Notes: a model not told the origin generated them from the sequence alone. Positions 26,228 to 35,434 are shown, numbered from the stretch's first letter. The stretch is 64,000 bases of DNA from Pedobacter westerhofensis (GCF_900182595.1 NZ_FXTN01000004.1:124001-188000), one strand, 5' to 3'. A program made the numbers and translations.

Positions 26228-26261
26228 GGAATTCCAAAGATTTATGTTTGGAATTCCAAAG
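26228..26261. promoter_or_regulatory. Two identical GGAATTCCAAAG operators at 22-bp spacing
   Basis: GGAATTCCAAAG occurs at 26228-26239 and again at 26250-26261, exactly 22 bp apart. The second copy lies in a perfect 14-bp palindrome TTTGGAATTCCAAA (26247-26260); the first differs from that palindrome by one base. They lie 118-151 bp upstream of the MauE start and beyond the 3' end of a Crp/Fnr-like gene. Two dimers on the same DNA face would fit. The binding protein is unknown, but Crp/Fnr-like proteins are encoded on the far side. Confidence 0.5.
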
Positions 26262-26375
26262 AGTTTACTGTGCTTACATCAGTTCAGCATTTGCTTATCT
26301 GTTTTGTCCTTTAGCAAAATCCACATTCAGACTGATAAGAGAGACTCTTTAAGCGTGCTTAAAACCGACCTATTA

Positions 26376-26939
26376 TCAATGCTTTATATTTCGTCCTGAA
26401 TTTTTTGTCGTACTTAAATACGTAACGTTCACGTCAAGATACCCTGCAAGCTGACGGTTGGAGAGATGCGAGGCAACACCGGGAAAGGCTATCATAAACT
26501 TTTGATAACGAAGATATTTGCGGCCTGAAAGAAATTCCTGTCGTTTATGATATTGTTCTGCTGCTGCTTGTTTTCTCTGCTCCAATAATTCATAAAGATG
26601 CTCTGGAATGAATTGCAATTGGTGTTGCCTGCCAAGGTCTATTCTCACCAGTACAGTTTGTTCGGTTGAGCACAACTGACTATCTCTAACCTTATCCGGA
26701 TAAACAAACATTTCAGCAGGTTGAAAGAACCTGACCATCGTCAATTCTCCGGTACCAAAATCCTGGTTTTCGACCAGAAATCCTGAGCTAACAAAAAAAA
26801 GATCTCCGGAAGTTCCACTGAGAAGAGAATTTTTTTGGAGATGTAAAGTTTTGACCAACGGCAGCAGGTCTATCCACTGGCTATCGTTCAGTTTCAATTC
26901 ATATTTTAGATGTTCAATTTGGTTAGAATCAGATTCCAT
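26376..26939 (-). CDS. Crp/Fnr-like regulator (divergent C-terminus)
   Basis: The product is 187 aa. Residues 1-110 fit a cyclic-nucleotide-binding-like beta-barrel (LQKNSLLSGTSGDLFFVSSGFL, then MVRFFQPAEMFVYPD). The C-terminus has the conserved Crp pattern FPGVASHLSNRQLAGYLDVNVTYLS, a helix-turn-helix whose tail (TTKNSGRNIKH) is shorter than in the relatives at 27176 and 50341. The conserved LSRxR recognition end is altered, so DNA binding may be changed or the end may be frayed by mutation. It diverges from the second Crp/Fnr gene, with 236 bp between them. Confidence 0.65.
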   Translation of the reverse strand: MESDSNQIEHLKYELKLNDSQWIDLLPLVKTLHLQKNSLLSGTSGDLFFVSSGFLVENQDFGTGELTMVRFFQPAEMFVYPDKVRDSQLCSTEQTVLVRIDLGRQHQLQFIPEHLYELLEQRKQAAAEQYHKRQEFLSGRKYLRYQKFMIAFPGVASHLSNRQLAGYLDVNVTYLSTTKNSGRNIKH

Positions 26940-27175
26940 AGGTAAAAATCGTATCCTTCAATTTAAGAATTTTATAGGTTTTGATTTATTGTCGCCGGTT
27001 TCATTATCATCTGGATTTTTCCACAAAGACAGTTTGCTTATATTTAAATATAGTTTTTGCGGAAATCTATACCATCTTCTGTTAAAAATAAATGTTTTTA
27101 AGCACGCAAACTTGACACTTACATTATTCATCAGCGCAATCTGATTGATATATTTACAATTACAATCGGCTTAGT

Positions 27176-27784
27176 ATGTTTGAAATCTTTAAGGAATATA
27201 TCAATAGTAAACTTATTGTCAGCGAAGATGACTGGATGAAAATCGAGTCGCTTGCGATGGAGAAGACCTTGCACAAAAAGGAATATCTCCTGAAACAGGG
27301 AAGTGTCTGGCGTTTTGGCGCATTTGTGTGCACTGGATGTTTGAGGACTTACAGATTAGACACAAGCGGTCATGAACATACCACAAAATTCACAATTGAT
27401 AAGTCATGGACAGGTGATATCAGCAGTATAATTTCTGGGAAGCCAGCCGTATTTACTACTGAAGCGCTGGAAGATACAACTCTCGTATTATTCTATAATG
27501 ATGATTTTGATAGAATCTGCAGGGAGGTAACCGGATTTCAGGCATTGATGAATGCTGATCTCAGGATATGTATGAGCAGTATTGAAGACAGGGTTAATGT
27601 GGTGCTCAGTTATTCGGCAGAAGAAAAATACCATACTTTTATGGAGGAGTACCCCGGATTGTCCACGCGCATACCGCAGTACATGATTGCATCTTATCTG
27701 GGGATTACGCCAGAGTCGCTGAGCAGGTTAAGAAAGCAGATCGCGGGCAGTAAAATCCCTGCCAGGTTGATGACTGGCACCTGA
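27176..27784 (+). CDS. Crp/Fnr-family transcriptional regulator
   Basis: This 202-aa regulator has an N-terminal cNMP-binding-type barrel (KKEYLLKQGSVWRFGAFVCTGCLRTYRLD, and a GDISSIISGKPAVFTTEALEDTTLVLF loop). The C-terminal HTH is PQYMIASYLGITPESLSRLRKQIA, the standard Bacteroidota Crp form. The ligand is unknown. It diverges from the similar gene at 26376. A 14-bp palindrome TATATTTAAATATA lies at 27039-27052 in the shared upstream region. It may control the MauE module or itself; that is inference. Confidence 0.82.
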   Translation: MFEIFKEYINSKLIVSEDDWMKIESLAMEKTLHKKEYLLKQGSVWRFGAFVCTGCLRTYRLDTSGHEHTTKFTIDKSWTGDISSIISGKPAVFTTEALEDTTLVLFYNDDFDRICREVTGFQALMNADLRICMSSIEDRVNVVLSYSAEEKYHTFMEEYPGLSTRIPQYMIASYLGITPESLSRLRKQIAGSKIPARLMTGT

Positions 27785-27920
27785 TCTGCATTCCGTTTCA
27801 AGACTCAGCTTTTACATTTCGATGTCAAATAAAATAGTATAAAGTTTTCGTATTACTAATATTTATAGTATTATTGCTTTGTGATATTCGATAATATCCT
27901 GAGAGAATTTGCCCATTGAT

Positions 27921-28235
27921 ATGAAAGTAACCGTAGTCCCTATTATAGATCCCGCAGGCAATCCTGGAGCATCACTTGCCACAGTGATGAAAAAGAGGCT
28001 GGAGCGTTTAGCAAAAGAACTCCAGACGGTAGAACTGAGATCCCTGGAAACGATGGAGCCCTTGTATGGTGACGTAGTGATCTACATCAGCTACAACAGC
28101 AAATATAATGTACGGTGGAGGATTGTAAATGATGTGCCGCAGGGTACAGAAACTGAAGTAGCCAAACATTGTGATCAGCTCGGATATCTCAGATGGAAAA
28201 CCGATACCATCAATTCTTTTACTGCTAAAAAGTAG
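27921..28235 (+). CDS. Hypothetical protein (104 aa)
   Basis: I choose the ATG at 27921 (MKVTVVPII); a TTG start 12 nt upstream is possible. The product is soluble and about 104 aa, with a beta strand, a long amphipathic helix (ATVMKKRLERLAKELQTVELRSLE), strands (YGDVVIYISYNSKYNVRWRIV) and a C-terminal helix. It has no signal peptide. No family is recognised and no neighbour is clearly linked to it. Confidence 0.5.
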   Translation: MKVTVVPIIDPAGNPGASLATVMKKRLERLAKELQTVELRSLETMEPLYGDVVIYISYNSKYNVRWRIVNDVPQGTETEVAKHCDQLGYLRWKTDTINSFTAKK

Positions 28236-28277
28236 TTAAACGTGGGGATGAAGAAGGACTCCTGAAATGGGGATGGA

Positions 28278-28406
28278 TTATTTGCGGTTAAAACTTCGCA
28301 ACAACACAGCGATCAGTGAAATCGTAATAATGGTAGGTAACAGGTAAATAACCATGTGTCCCAACTGATAACCTAACTGATATAAGATTGAATTAGTGTC
28401 GCCCAT
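28278..28406 (-). CDS. Small single-pass membrane protein (42 aa)
   Basis: The minus-strand frame from the ATG at 28406 to a TAA at 28278-28280 encodes 42 aa. The product has a clear membrane helix (VIYLLPTIITISLIAVLL) and a basic end RSFNRK, preceded by MGDTNSILYQLGYQLG. A -7-like TATACTTG lies just before the start, so it may be leaderless. The topology should be N-out or N-in with the Arg/Lys tail cytoplasmic by the positive-inside rule. No family is recognised. Confidence 0.5.
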   Translation of the reverse strand: MGDTNSILYQLGYQLGHMVIYLLPTIITISLIAVLLRSFNRK

Positions 28407-28522
28407 AAAACAAGTATAAAAAAAATATTTTATTATTCCGTTAGTGGTGGAAAACTTTTTTTTGCGGAAAAAAACCGATTAATTTTTAATATTATTGATC
28501 GGGAATTTAATAATCGAAGGAT

Positions 28523-29062
28523 TTGAGCATACAAGACCTTGTCAGGCGTATTCATATCGATGAAGACGAATCTGCCTTTAATGAATTGTATCGGGGCTAT
28601 ATCGCTAAGCTTTGCCAGTTTGCTCATTCCTTTCTGGATGACGCAGAGGCGGCAGAAGAGATTGTAAACGACATCCTGATCAGGTTATGGCTTGGCCGCA
28701 AGGATCTCGGCAGTATCAGAAATGGCCAGCTGTATCTCTACACCTCCATCAAAAATTCCTGTCTCAATCATTTAAGAAGTGTTTCTGCTAAAAGGAGTAA
28801 CGAACAAAAGGTGGTTGATGCGTATTATTTCCATCTATCCGTAGATCCTTCTCAGCTGCTGATCAGCAAGGAACTGTCTGATCATGTGTTAAAAGCGGTG
28901 AACCTGTTGCCAGACAGGTGTAAGCTGATCTTTAAAATGGTCAAAGAGGATGATCTCTCCTGTAACGAAGTAGCTGCAATATTGGGATTATCTCCAAAAA
29001 CAGTTTTTGCGCAGCTTGCTATTGCCTTGAAAAAACTGGATTCTGCGTTGATTCACAAATAA
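28523..29062 (+). CDS. ECF sigma factor of the FecI type
   Basis: This 179-aa extracytoplasmic-function sigma factor has sigma region 2 (FNELYRGYIAKLCQFAHSFL, AEEIVNDILIRLW) and region 4 (LLPDRCKLIFKMVKEDDLSCNEVAAILGLSPKTV). No in-frame ATG exists before region 2, so the TTG at 28523, preceded by GAAGG, must be the start. It is followed by FecR (77-bp gap) and by a SusC with an STN domain, the classic trans-envelope signalling relay: ligand-bound SusC contacts FecR, which releases the sigma factor to transcribe the locus. Confidence 0.9.
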   Translation: MSIQDLVRRIHIDEDESAFNELYRGYIAKLCQFAHSFLDDAEAAEEIVNDILIRLWLGRKDLGSIRNGQLYLYTSIKNSCLNHLRSVSAKRSNEQKVVDAYYFHLSVDPSQLLISKELSDHVLKAVNLLPDRCKLIFKMVKEDDLSCNEVAAILGLSPKTVFAQLAIALKKLDSALIHK

Positions 29063-29138
29063 TTTCAGATTTATTTTAAATCCTCTTAGGAATATCACGT
29101 AGCTCGCGTGTCTTTGTAACAGAATAGCATAGATTATT

Positions 29139-30269
29139 ATGGGAAAATCCAGATTTATTGAGCTTATGGCTAAAAGTATCGGGAAATCTGCAACAGAAGA
29201 TGAATTAAAGGAACTTGAATTGTTTTTGGAGCAGTATCCTGAATACAGAAAGATGCAGACCGTTGCAAATGCGTTAAAAGTGGAAACTAAACATACTGCC
29301 GCACTGCTTCGGGAGAGAGATTTAAATGCAGGATTTTCAAACCTTTGGGATAAAATCGGAGAAGCTGAGGCTGATGAAGCAGCTATTGATGCAACAGAAG
29401 GTATACCGTTAGCGGACAAAATAACAGCAGGGACAACAATTAAAACAGATAAAAGAAATATATACGGAGGGTATCAACTGTGGGCTGCCGCGGCGGCAGT
29501 GTTGATTGTGTGTCTTACAGGATTTTATTTCTATGCCAATATTTCCCCTAGACGGCCTGATTACACTGTAATGAACACCATATATGTTCCCTTTGGTAAA
29601 ACAAGGGAGTTAATCCTGCCCGATGGAACCAGGCTTAGGTTAAACTCTGGGAGTACAATTACTTATCCGCAGTCATTCGCTGCAAACAAGAGAGAAGTTA
29701 CTTTACAGGGTGAAGGTTTTTTTGAGGTAACAAAAAATCGTAAGCGGCCATTCTTAGTGGTTACGGATCATCTTACCGTGAAAGTTTTAGGTACAGTGTT
29801 CAACGTGAAGGCATATGCCGATGATAAGAACACCGAAACTACCCTTTTAAGGGGCAAAGTACAGGTAGAGCTGAAAGACAGGCCGGAGAAAAGTATCATT
29901 CTGCTGCCAAATGAAAAACTGGTTGTAATGAATGACTCTCCTGATAATGATAATATCGTAAATGATAAAGAAGCAAGGACAGAATATCAGTTGAAAAAGC
30001 TGCCGAATATTAAACCTGAAGATATTAAAGAAACAGCCTGGCTGAGCAACAGAATGGTGTTTATCAACGAAAATTTTGAGGGCGTGGCAAAACAGATGGA
30101 AAGAAAATATAATGTGCAAATAATTTTTGATGATCAGGTACTTAAAACTGAGCAAATCAGCGGTGTACTGGAAAAAGAATCACTGGAAAATGCACTGGGA
30201 ATTATAAAACTGACCACACCATTTAAATTTAAAACAGAAGGAAGAACAATACACATTTCACATCAATAA
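29139..30269 (+). CDS. FecR-family anti-sigma/transmembrane regulator
   Basis: This 376-aa protein bridges the envelope. The cytoplasmic N-terminus (about residues 1-105) binds the sigma factor. A single membrane helix (LWAAAAAVLIVCLTGFYFYA) is followed by the periplasmic FecR domain, with YVPFGKTRELILPDGTRLRLNSGSTITYP and GEGFFEVTKNRKRPFLVVT, and a C-terminal DUF4974-like domain (NENFEGVAKQMERKYNVQIIFDDQ). It is the expected partner of the STN-type SusC at 30577. A 307-bp gap with a leader ORF and hairpins follows before SusC. Confidence 0.92.
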   Translation: MGKSRFIELMAKSIGKSATEDELKELELFLEQYPEYRKMQTVANALKVETKHTAALLRERDLNAGFSNLWDKIGEAEADEAAIDATEGIPLADKITAGTTIKTDKRNIYGGYQLWAAAAAVLIVCLTGFYFYANISPRRPDYTVMNTIYVPFGKTRELILPDGTRLRLNSGSTITYPQSFAANKREVTLQGEGFFEVTKNRKRPFLVVTDHLTVKVLGTVFNVKAYADDKNTETTLLRGKVQVELKDRPEKSIILLPNEKLVVMNDSPDNDNIVNDKEARTEYQLKKLPNIKPEDIKETAWLSNRMVFINENFEGVAKQMERKYNVQIIFDDQVLKTEQISGVLEKESLENALGIIKLTTPFKFKTEGRTIHISHQ

Positions 30270-30347
30270 CTACCGGCCACAAACCGGATACGATATAGGA
30301 CCACAATTATCATCAGACAAATCACCAATTAACCACAAAACAAAACC

Positions 30348-30377
30348 ATGGAAAAACTCTACTTATCAGATTCCTGA
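30348..30377 (+). CDS. Putative leader peptide ORF (9 aa) upstream of SusC
   Basis: The ORF ATG at 30348 encodes MEKLYLSDS and stops 14 nt before a perfect 8-bp hairpin. The order of short ORF, hairpin, more hairpins, SusC matches the leader at 18881-19092 in front of the other SusC gene. Translation is inferred only from position and an A-rich leader. Confidence 0.3.
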   Translation: MEKLYLSDS

Positions 30378-30391
30378 AAAACCCTAAACAA

Positions 30392-30551
30392 GGGAAGAGC
30401 TGCAACTCTTCCCCTCAAAAATCCGGGCTAATTCACAGGAGTAAGTATGATAAAGGGCTTACTCCATTCCTTAATTTTCTCAGCAAAGGTAAGGAAACCT
30501 GCAGGAGCTATCAACTCATCATCAAATGATAACAGCTCTTGCCGGCTTCCT
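30392..30551 (+). promoter_or_regulatory. Three successive hairpins in the SusC leader
   Basis: Hairpin 1 is GGGAAGAG (30392-30399) with CTCTTCCC (30406-30413). Hairpin 2 is GGAGTAAG (30438-30445) with CTTACTCC (30458-30465), followed by a weak T-rich tract. Hairpin 3 pairs AGGAA with TTCCT and GCAGGAGCT (30501-30509) with AGCTCTTGC (30534-30542), ending about 25 nt before the start codon. They are likely 5' leader structures of the SusCD mRNA. Confidence 0.5.
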
Positions 30552-30576
30552 CAATTTGTGAAACAATTTTAATCTC

Positions 30577-33500
30577 ATGAAAGAAATTACAAAGGGTATT
30601 GCTATGCGCTATGCAAATCCCGCCTTCAAATTTATTCTGCTAATGAAAGTAGCATTTTTACTCGTTATGGTCACCTGCATGCAGGTTTCTGCACATGTGA
30701 ATGCTCAGCAAAAGTTTTCGATCGATCTGAAACAAGCTGAGGTAAGCAGCATCCTGACCAGGATCCAAAAAGAAAGTGACTACCGGTTTTTTTACAATTA
30801 TGCCAGTATCAAAAAACTGGGTAAGGTAAATTTACAGGTAAAAGACGCCAGCGTAGACGAAATCCTTGCTGCAATTATCGTAAACAGGCTGCCGTACAAA
30901 ATAGCTGAGGACCATGTTGTGGTATTTTATGATACTGATAACATGAATGCACAGCAGACGGTAAAAGGTAAAGTGCTGGATAAAAACGGTGTTACCCTGA
31001 TAGGGGTAAGTGTGAAACTGCAGGGCTCAAATGTTGGTGCCACTACCAACGCCAATGGCGAATTCTCTATCAGGGCACCGGAAAACGGCATACTGGAAAT
31101 TAGCTACATCGGATATGAAAAGCAAATTGTACAGATTGGCGGAAGGAGCACGATTACTGTTACAATGGCAGAAACCAATGCAAATCTGAATGAGGTAGTG
31201 GTAGTGGGTTACGGAACAACCAAAAAGATTGATGTAACAGGTTCCATCGCCAGTGTAAAAGGCAGTGATATCCAAAACTTACCCGTAAGCTCTGTAACGC
31301 AGGCGCTGGATGGCCGTGCCAGTGGTGTAAATATCGTTCGTAATGATGGCTCGCCGGGTGCTGCATCAAGCATCAGGATCCGTGGTACGGGAACAATCAA
31401 TGATGCCAATCCGCTGGTGGTGATCGATGGGGTGCCCTCAAGCAATCCCGACGCCTTAAGTGATGTCAATCCCAATGATATTGCGTCGGTAGAGATCTTA
31501 AAGGATGCCTCATCAAGTGCGATCTACGGTACCAGAGCTGCTAACGGGGTAGTGTTGGTGACTACAAAACGGGGATCATACAGTCAGAAACTGACCACAA
31601 CGATCAATGCCTACACAGGTATTTCCAATTCAACGAAATATATCGACCTGCTTACCGCTCCTGATCTGTATACCCTGAAAAGAGAAAGATATACAAATGA
31701 TAACGTGGCAATTGAAGCACCCTGGAATGATCCATATTATTCTACACAAAGGACCGACTGGCAGAAAGCTATCCTGGGAACAGGAAAAGTAAACAATGCT
31801 GATATCAGTATCCAGGGTGGAAATGAGGCTTCAACTTATTACTTCTCGTCGTCATATTATGATGAAAAAGGAATTATTGATAAAGCATACTTTAAGCGTT
31901 TCAGCACAAGGATCAATTCTGAGCACAAGCTTAAGCCCTGGATTAAAGTGGGGCAGAACTTACAGCTGACTTACGGTGAAAGCAATTCATTTGATAACTT
32001 AAGCTCTCAAACCGGATTACTGTTCTCGGCACTGCGTTTTAATCCTGCTATCCCAACTGTAAATGAGGATGGTACTTTCGGTACATCCAAGGCTTATGCA
32101 AATCAGCTTGGAGATATCAACAGCCCGTATGCAACGGTGCAGCAGAATGATGCCTATAGCAGAAAATACAGGGCTATAGCCAATGTATTTGCTGAGATAC
32201 CCATTTACAAAGATCTGAAATTCCGCGCCAATTATGGTTTTGACGGTACCATTGGCCGTGGCTACCAGTTTAATATCCTGGATGTGAACCAGGCCAGGCA
32301 AACTACCAATTCTACCTTAACACAGTCGGAAACCGAAACATATTCTAACCTGCTGGATTTGTTCCTTACCTATGATAAAACCATTAAAAAGAGCCACATT
32401 ACCTTTACCGGCGGTTACTCCTCGCAAAGTTTCAGAGGCAGTAATTTTTCTGCTGCCAGGGTAGGCTATGATAACTCTACCACCGCACAGCGGGTATTAA
32501 GCCAGGGAAATACCTTGCTGACTGCCGCAGGAACCGCTGATGATCCAACTGGCCTGCAGTCTGTTTTTGGCAGGGCTTTCTACGATTACGACGGAAGGTT
32601 CCTGGCAACGCTGACATTCAGGGCTGACGGTTCCTCACGCTTTGCTCCCGGAAACCAATGGGGCTACTTCCCGGCGTTCTCCGTAGGATGGAGGATCTCA
32701 AATGAGAAATTCATGAAAGATATCGACTGGATCAGCAATTTAAAGCTGACCGGCGGATGGGGAGAACTGGGAAACCAGAATGTAACTCCTTTCCAGTATA
32801 TCAGTACTGTGGTTGTGGGTAATGGTTACGGTACAAATGGTTATACCTTTGGTGGGGCAGGCGCAAATGGTGCTGCAATTACAAAAACCGCCAATCCGGA
32901 TATTACCTGGGAACGGGCAGCCATGACTAACGTAAGTTTGGAAGCAGGATTTTTGAAAAATAAACTGAATACAACACTGACGTATTTTGATAAAAATACA
33001 AATGATATGCTTATTCCCGCTGTTCAGGTGGGAACCGCAGGTCTATTGACGCCGCCTGACCGCAACATTGCTAATATGAACAACCACGGACTGGAGGTTG
33101 AGGTAAATTATGCCGGCGGCAACGAGCTGAAGTACTCTTTTGGTGCAAACGCATCTTTTGTTAAAAACAAAGTGACTAAACTTTATGGCCCGGATGCTTT
33201 TATCGGCTCTACGGTTTACGGACGCTCAAGCCAGGAAATTTCACGTACATATGAAGGACAGTCCATTGCTTCGTTCTACGGATGGAAAACTGCCGGGCTA
33301 TATCAGACGCAGGCAGAGATCGATGCGGATCCGGCTTTATCAAATGACAGCAGGAAATCGGCTATCAAACCGGGTGATGTACGCTTTGTGGATGTCAACG
33401 GCGATGGCCTGATAGATGGCAAAGACAGGACATATCTTGGTAATCCAAATCCCAAAGCAACGGTCGGTTTCCAGACTACGCTGGCTTACAAGAACTTCGA

Positions 33501-33948
33501 CTTCTCTGCTAACTTTACAGGCTCTTTTGGTTTAAGCCTCTACAATGCCGACAGGATGCAGGGGATTGACCCAACCTATTCATTTAATTTATATGCCGAG
33601 ACCATCAACAGGTGGACTGGCCCGGGAACGAGCAATACGATACCAAGGATGACGCTCGACCGTGCAAATGATAACTACCGTACTTCAGACCTGTTCATAG
33701 AAAGCGGCAATTATTTTAGCCTGAAAAACCTGACCATCGGATACACGATACCGTCAACCCTTGCAAAGAAAACTACACTGAGCAGCCTCAGGTTTTATGT
33801 AAGTGGCCAGAATGTGTTCATGATTACCAATTACTCGGGATACACGCCTGAGCTTGGGTATACAGATGGCAACGTGCAAAGAGGTGTGGATGTAGCTCAA
33901 TATCCTGCTGTTCGTTCATTTACATTTGGTTTAACAGTTAAATTATAA
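30577..33948 (+). CDS. SusC-like TonB-dependent transporter with STN signalling domain
   Basis: The product is 1123 aa. The signal region (FILLMKVAFLLVMVTCMQVSAHVNA) is followed by a secretin/TonB short N-terminal (STN) domain (FSIDLKQAEVSSILTRIQKESD). Next come the carboxypeptidase-like domain (VKGKVLDKNGVTLIGVSVKL), the TonB-box/plug region with VVVGYGTTKKIDVTGSIASV and VEILKDASSSAIYGTRAANGVVLV, and the barrel. The STN domain marks it as the sensor that signals to FecR and the sigma factor at 28523. It imports glycan fragments handled by the downstream GH89, GH35 and GH92 enzymes. SusD follows after 4 bp. Confidence 0.95.
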   Translation: MKEITKGIAMRYANPAFKFILLMKVAFLLVMVTCMQVSAHVNAQQKFSIDLKQAEVSSILTRIQKESDYRFFYNYASIKKLGKVNLQVKDASVDEILAAIIVNRLPYKIAEDHVVVFYDTDNMNAQQTVKGKVLDKNGVTLIGVSVKLQGSNVGATTNANGEFSIRAPENGILEISYIGYEKQIVQIGGRSTITVTMAETNANLNEVVVVGYGTTKKIDVTGSIASVKGSDIQNLPVSSVTQALDGRASGVNIVRNDGSPGAASSIRIRGTGTINDANPLVVIDGVPSSNPDALSDVNPNDIASVEILKDASSSAIYGTRAANGVVLVTTKRGSYSQKLTTTINAYTGISNSTKYIDLLTAPDLYTLKRERYTNDNVAIEAPWNDPYYSTQRTDWQKAILGTGKVNNADISIQGGNEASTYYFSSSYYDEKGIIDKAYFKRFSTRINSEHKLKPWIKVGQNLQLTYGESNSFDNLSSQTGLLFSALRFNPAIPTVNEDGTFGTSKAYANQLGDINSPYATVQQNDAYSRKYRAIANVFAEIPIYKDLKFRANYGFDGTIGRGYQFNILDVNQARQTTNSTLTQSETETYSNLLDLFLTYDKTIKKSHITFTGGYSSQSFRGSNFSAARVGYDNSTTAQRVLSQGNTLLTAAGTADDPTGLQSVFGRAFYDYDGRFLATLTFRADGSSRFAPGNQWGYFPAFSVGWRISNEKFMKDIDWISNLKLTGGWGELGNQNVTPFQYISTVVVGNGYGTNGYTFGGAGANGAAITKTANPDITWERAAMTNVSLEAGFLKNKLNTTLTYFDKNTNDMLIPAVQVGTAGLLTPPDRNIANMNNHGLEVEVNYAGGNELKYSFGANASFVKNKVTKLYGPDAFIGSTVYGRSSQEISRTYEGQSIASFYGWKTAGLYQTQAEIDADPALSNDSRKSAIKPGDVRFVDVNGDGLIDGKDRTYLGNPNPKATVGFQTTLAYKNFDFSANFTGSFGLSLYNADRMQGIDPTYSFNLYAETINRWTGPGTSNTIPRMTLDRANDNYRTSDLFIESGNYFSLKNLTIGYTIPSTLAKKTTLSSLRFYVSGQNVFMITNYSGYTPELGYTDGNVQRGVDVAQYPAVRSFTFGLTVKL

Positions 33949-33952
33949 TCCT

Positions 33953-35434
33953 ATGAAATCGAAAATAACTATATATACATTAATGCTGGTGATGATTGGC
34001 ACTGCATCTTGTAAGAAAGACCTGGAGCTTGATCAGAAAGGGGTATATAACACCGACAATTACTTTAAAACAGAAACTGATGTGGTCAACGGCGTCTCCG
34101 GAATCTACAATTTGCTGGAACAGGAAGATTATATCTCTCATGCAGAAACAACGTTTGATGTGGCTTCTGATGATTACTGGCGCTCGGGCGACCACTCTGA
34201 GGATGAGGCGATCGAAAATCTGACTTACGATGCTTCCAATGCACAGGTAAACTACAGCTGGAAGTATAAATATGAAACGGTGAACCGTTCCACAAATGTG
34301 CTCCTGAGTATTCCAAAGATCGCAACAATGAGCGCTGCGGTAAAAGCACGCAGCATGGGGGAGGCTTACTTTTTCAGGGCTTTTGGATACTGGCGCCTGA
34401 TGCTGATTTATGGCGATGTGCCGATTATTACGGATGATGATTATGCAAAGCTGAACTTCAACGTGGCCAAATCTACCACAGAGCAGGTGCGCAAACAGAT
34501 TGAGTCTGACCTGCTGAAAGCGATTGACAACCTGCCTGAGAATTACGGCCCTGCTGACCGCGGAAGGGTAAGCAAAGGAACAGCGCTTGGCTTGCTCACT
34601 AAACTCTACATGTACTGGGAAAAACTGCCGGAGGCGATCACTACCGGTGAAAAATTAATCGCCAACAGCAATTATGCTCTGGCAGCAACATACCAGGAGA
34701 ATTTTAGCCGTGCAAATGTAAACAGCACAGAGATACTGATGTCTGTACAGGGATTACAAAATGTGGTAACAAACGATTATACCATTTATTATATCCCGCG
34801 TGCATGGGGAGGTTATGGCTTTAGTCAGCCTTTACAAGGCCTTGCAAACGAGTTCGAAGCAAATGATCCGCGTAAAGCCGCCACCTTATTAAGTGTTGGC
34901 GACCAGATCGATATCGGTGATGATGCCAATATTGATACTTTCACATCTGATCTTTCTTCTACAGGATTTGCCTTCCGCAAGTATGCGGTATTTTATCCTT
35001 TTGGTTCTACTGAAGGCAGCGGGCCTGATCATAACTATGCAGTTCCGCTGATGCGCTCTGCAGATATTTACCTTCTGGTTGCAGAAGCGAAAATCCGCAC
35101 ACAGGGTGCCGGAGCAGGCGATGCACTGATCAACCAGGTTAGGCGCCGTGCTTCGGCCACATTGCCGCCGGTATCAGGCGCCGGAATGACGCAGCTGATC
35201 CATGAACGCCGTGTAGAACTTGCAGGCGAAGGAGAAAGACATCAGGACCTGATGCGCTGGGACAAAGTGAATATTGTAAATATCGCTGCTATCTATAATT
35301 TGGCGATATCCAAAGCACCGGTTGATCAGGGCAAGACCGTTACTTTTGTGCGCCCTAAACATTATTATTATCCGATTCCGCAAGTGGAAATCGATAAGAG
35401 TGCCGGTGTACTGAAACAAAATCCAAATTATTAA
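33953..35434 (+). CDS. SusD-like surface glycan-binding lipoprotein
   Basis: This 493-aa lipoprotein starts MKSKITIYTLMLVMIGTASCKKDLELDQ, with the lipobox Cys at about residue 20. The SusD features are YFKTETDVVNGVSGIYN, GEAYFFRAFGYWRLMLIYGDVPI (the N-terminal signature) and LIHERRVELAGEGERHQDLMRW toward the C-terminus. It forms the outer-membrane complex with the SusC that ends 4 bp upstream. A strong hairpin terminator follows directly at 35440, so enzyme genes downstream probably receive read-through or a second promoter. Confidence 0.95.
   Translation: MKSKITIYTLMLVMIGTASCKKDLELDQKGVYNTDNYFKTETDVVNGVSGIYNLLEQEDYISHAETTFDVASDDYWRSGDHSEDEAIENLTYDASNAQVNYSWKYKYETVNRSTNVLLSIPKIATMSAAVKARSMGEAYFFRAFGYWRLMLIYGDVPIITDDDYAKLNFNVAKSTTEQVRKQIESDLLKAIDNLPENYGPADRGRVSKGTALGLLTKLYMYWEKLPEAITTGEKLIANSNYALAATYQENFSRANVNSTEILMSVQGLQNVVTNDYTIYYIPRAWGGYGFSQPLQGLANEFEANDPRKAATLLSVGDQIDIGDDANIDTFTSDLSSTGFAFRKYAVFYPFGSTEGSGPDHNYAVPLMRSADIYLLVAEAKIRTQGAGAGDALINQVRRRASATLPPVSGAGMTQLIHERRVELAGEGERHQDLMRWDKVNIVNIAAIYNLAISKAPVDQGKTVTFVRPKHYYYPIPQVEIDKSAGVLKQNPNY

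Noticed and set aside
26167..26352. 61-aa plus-strand frame between MauE and the Crp/Fnr-like gene
   Set aside because: It begins with a non-ATG start and covers the duplicated operators; no coding pattern is visible.
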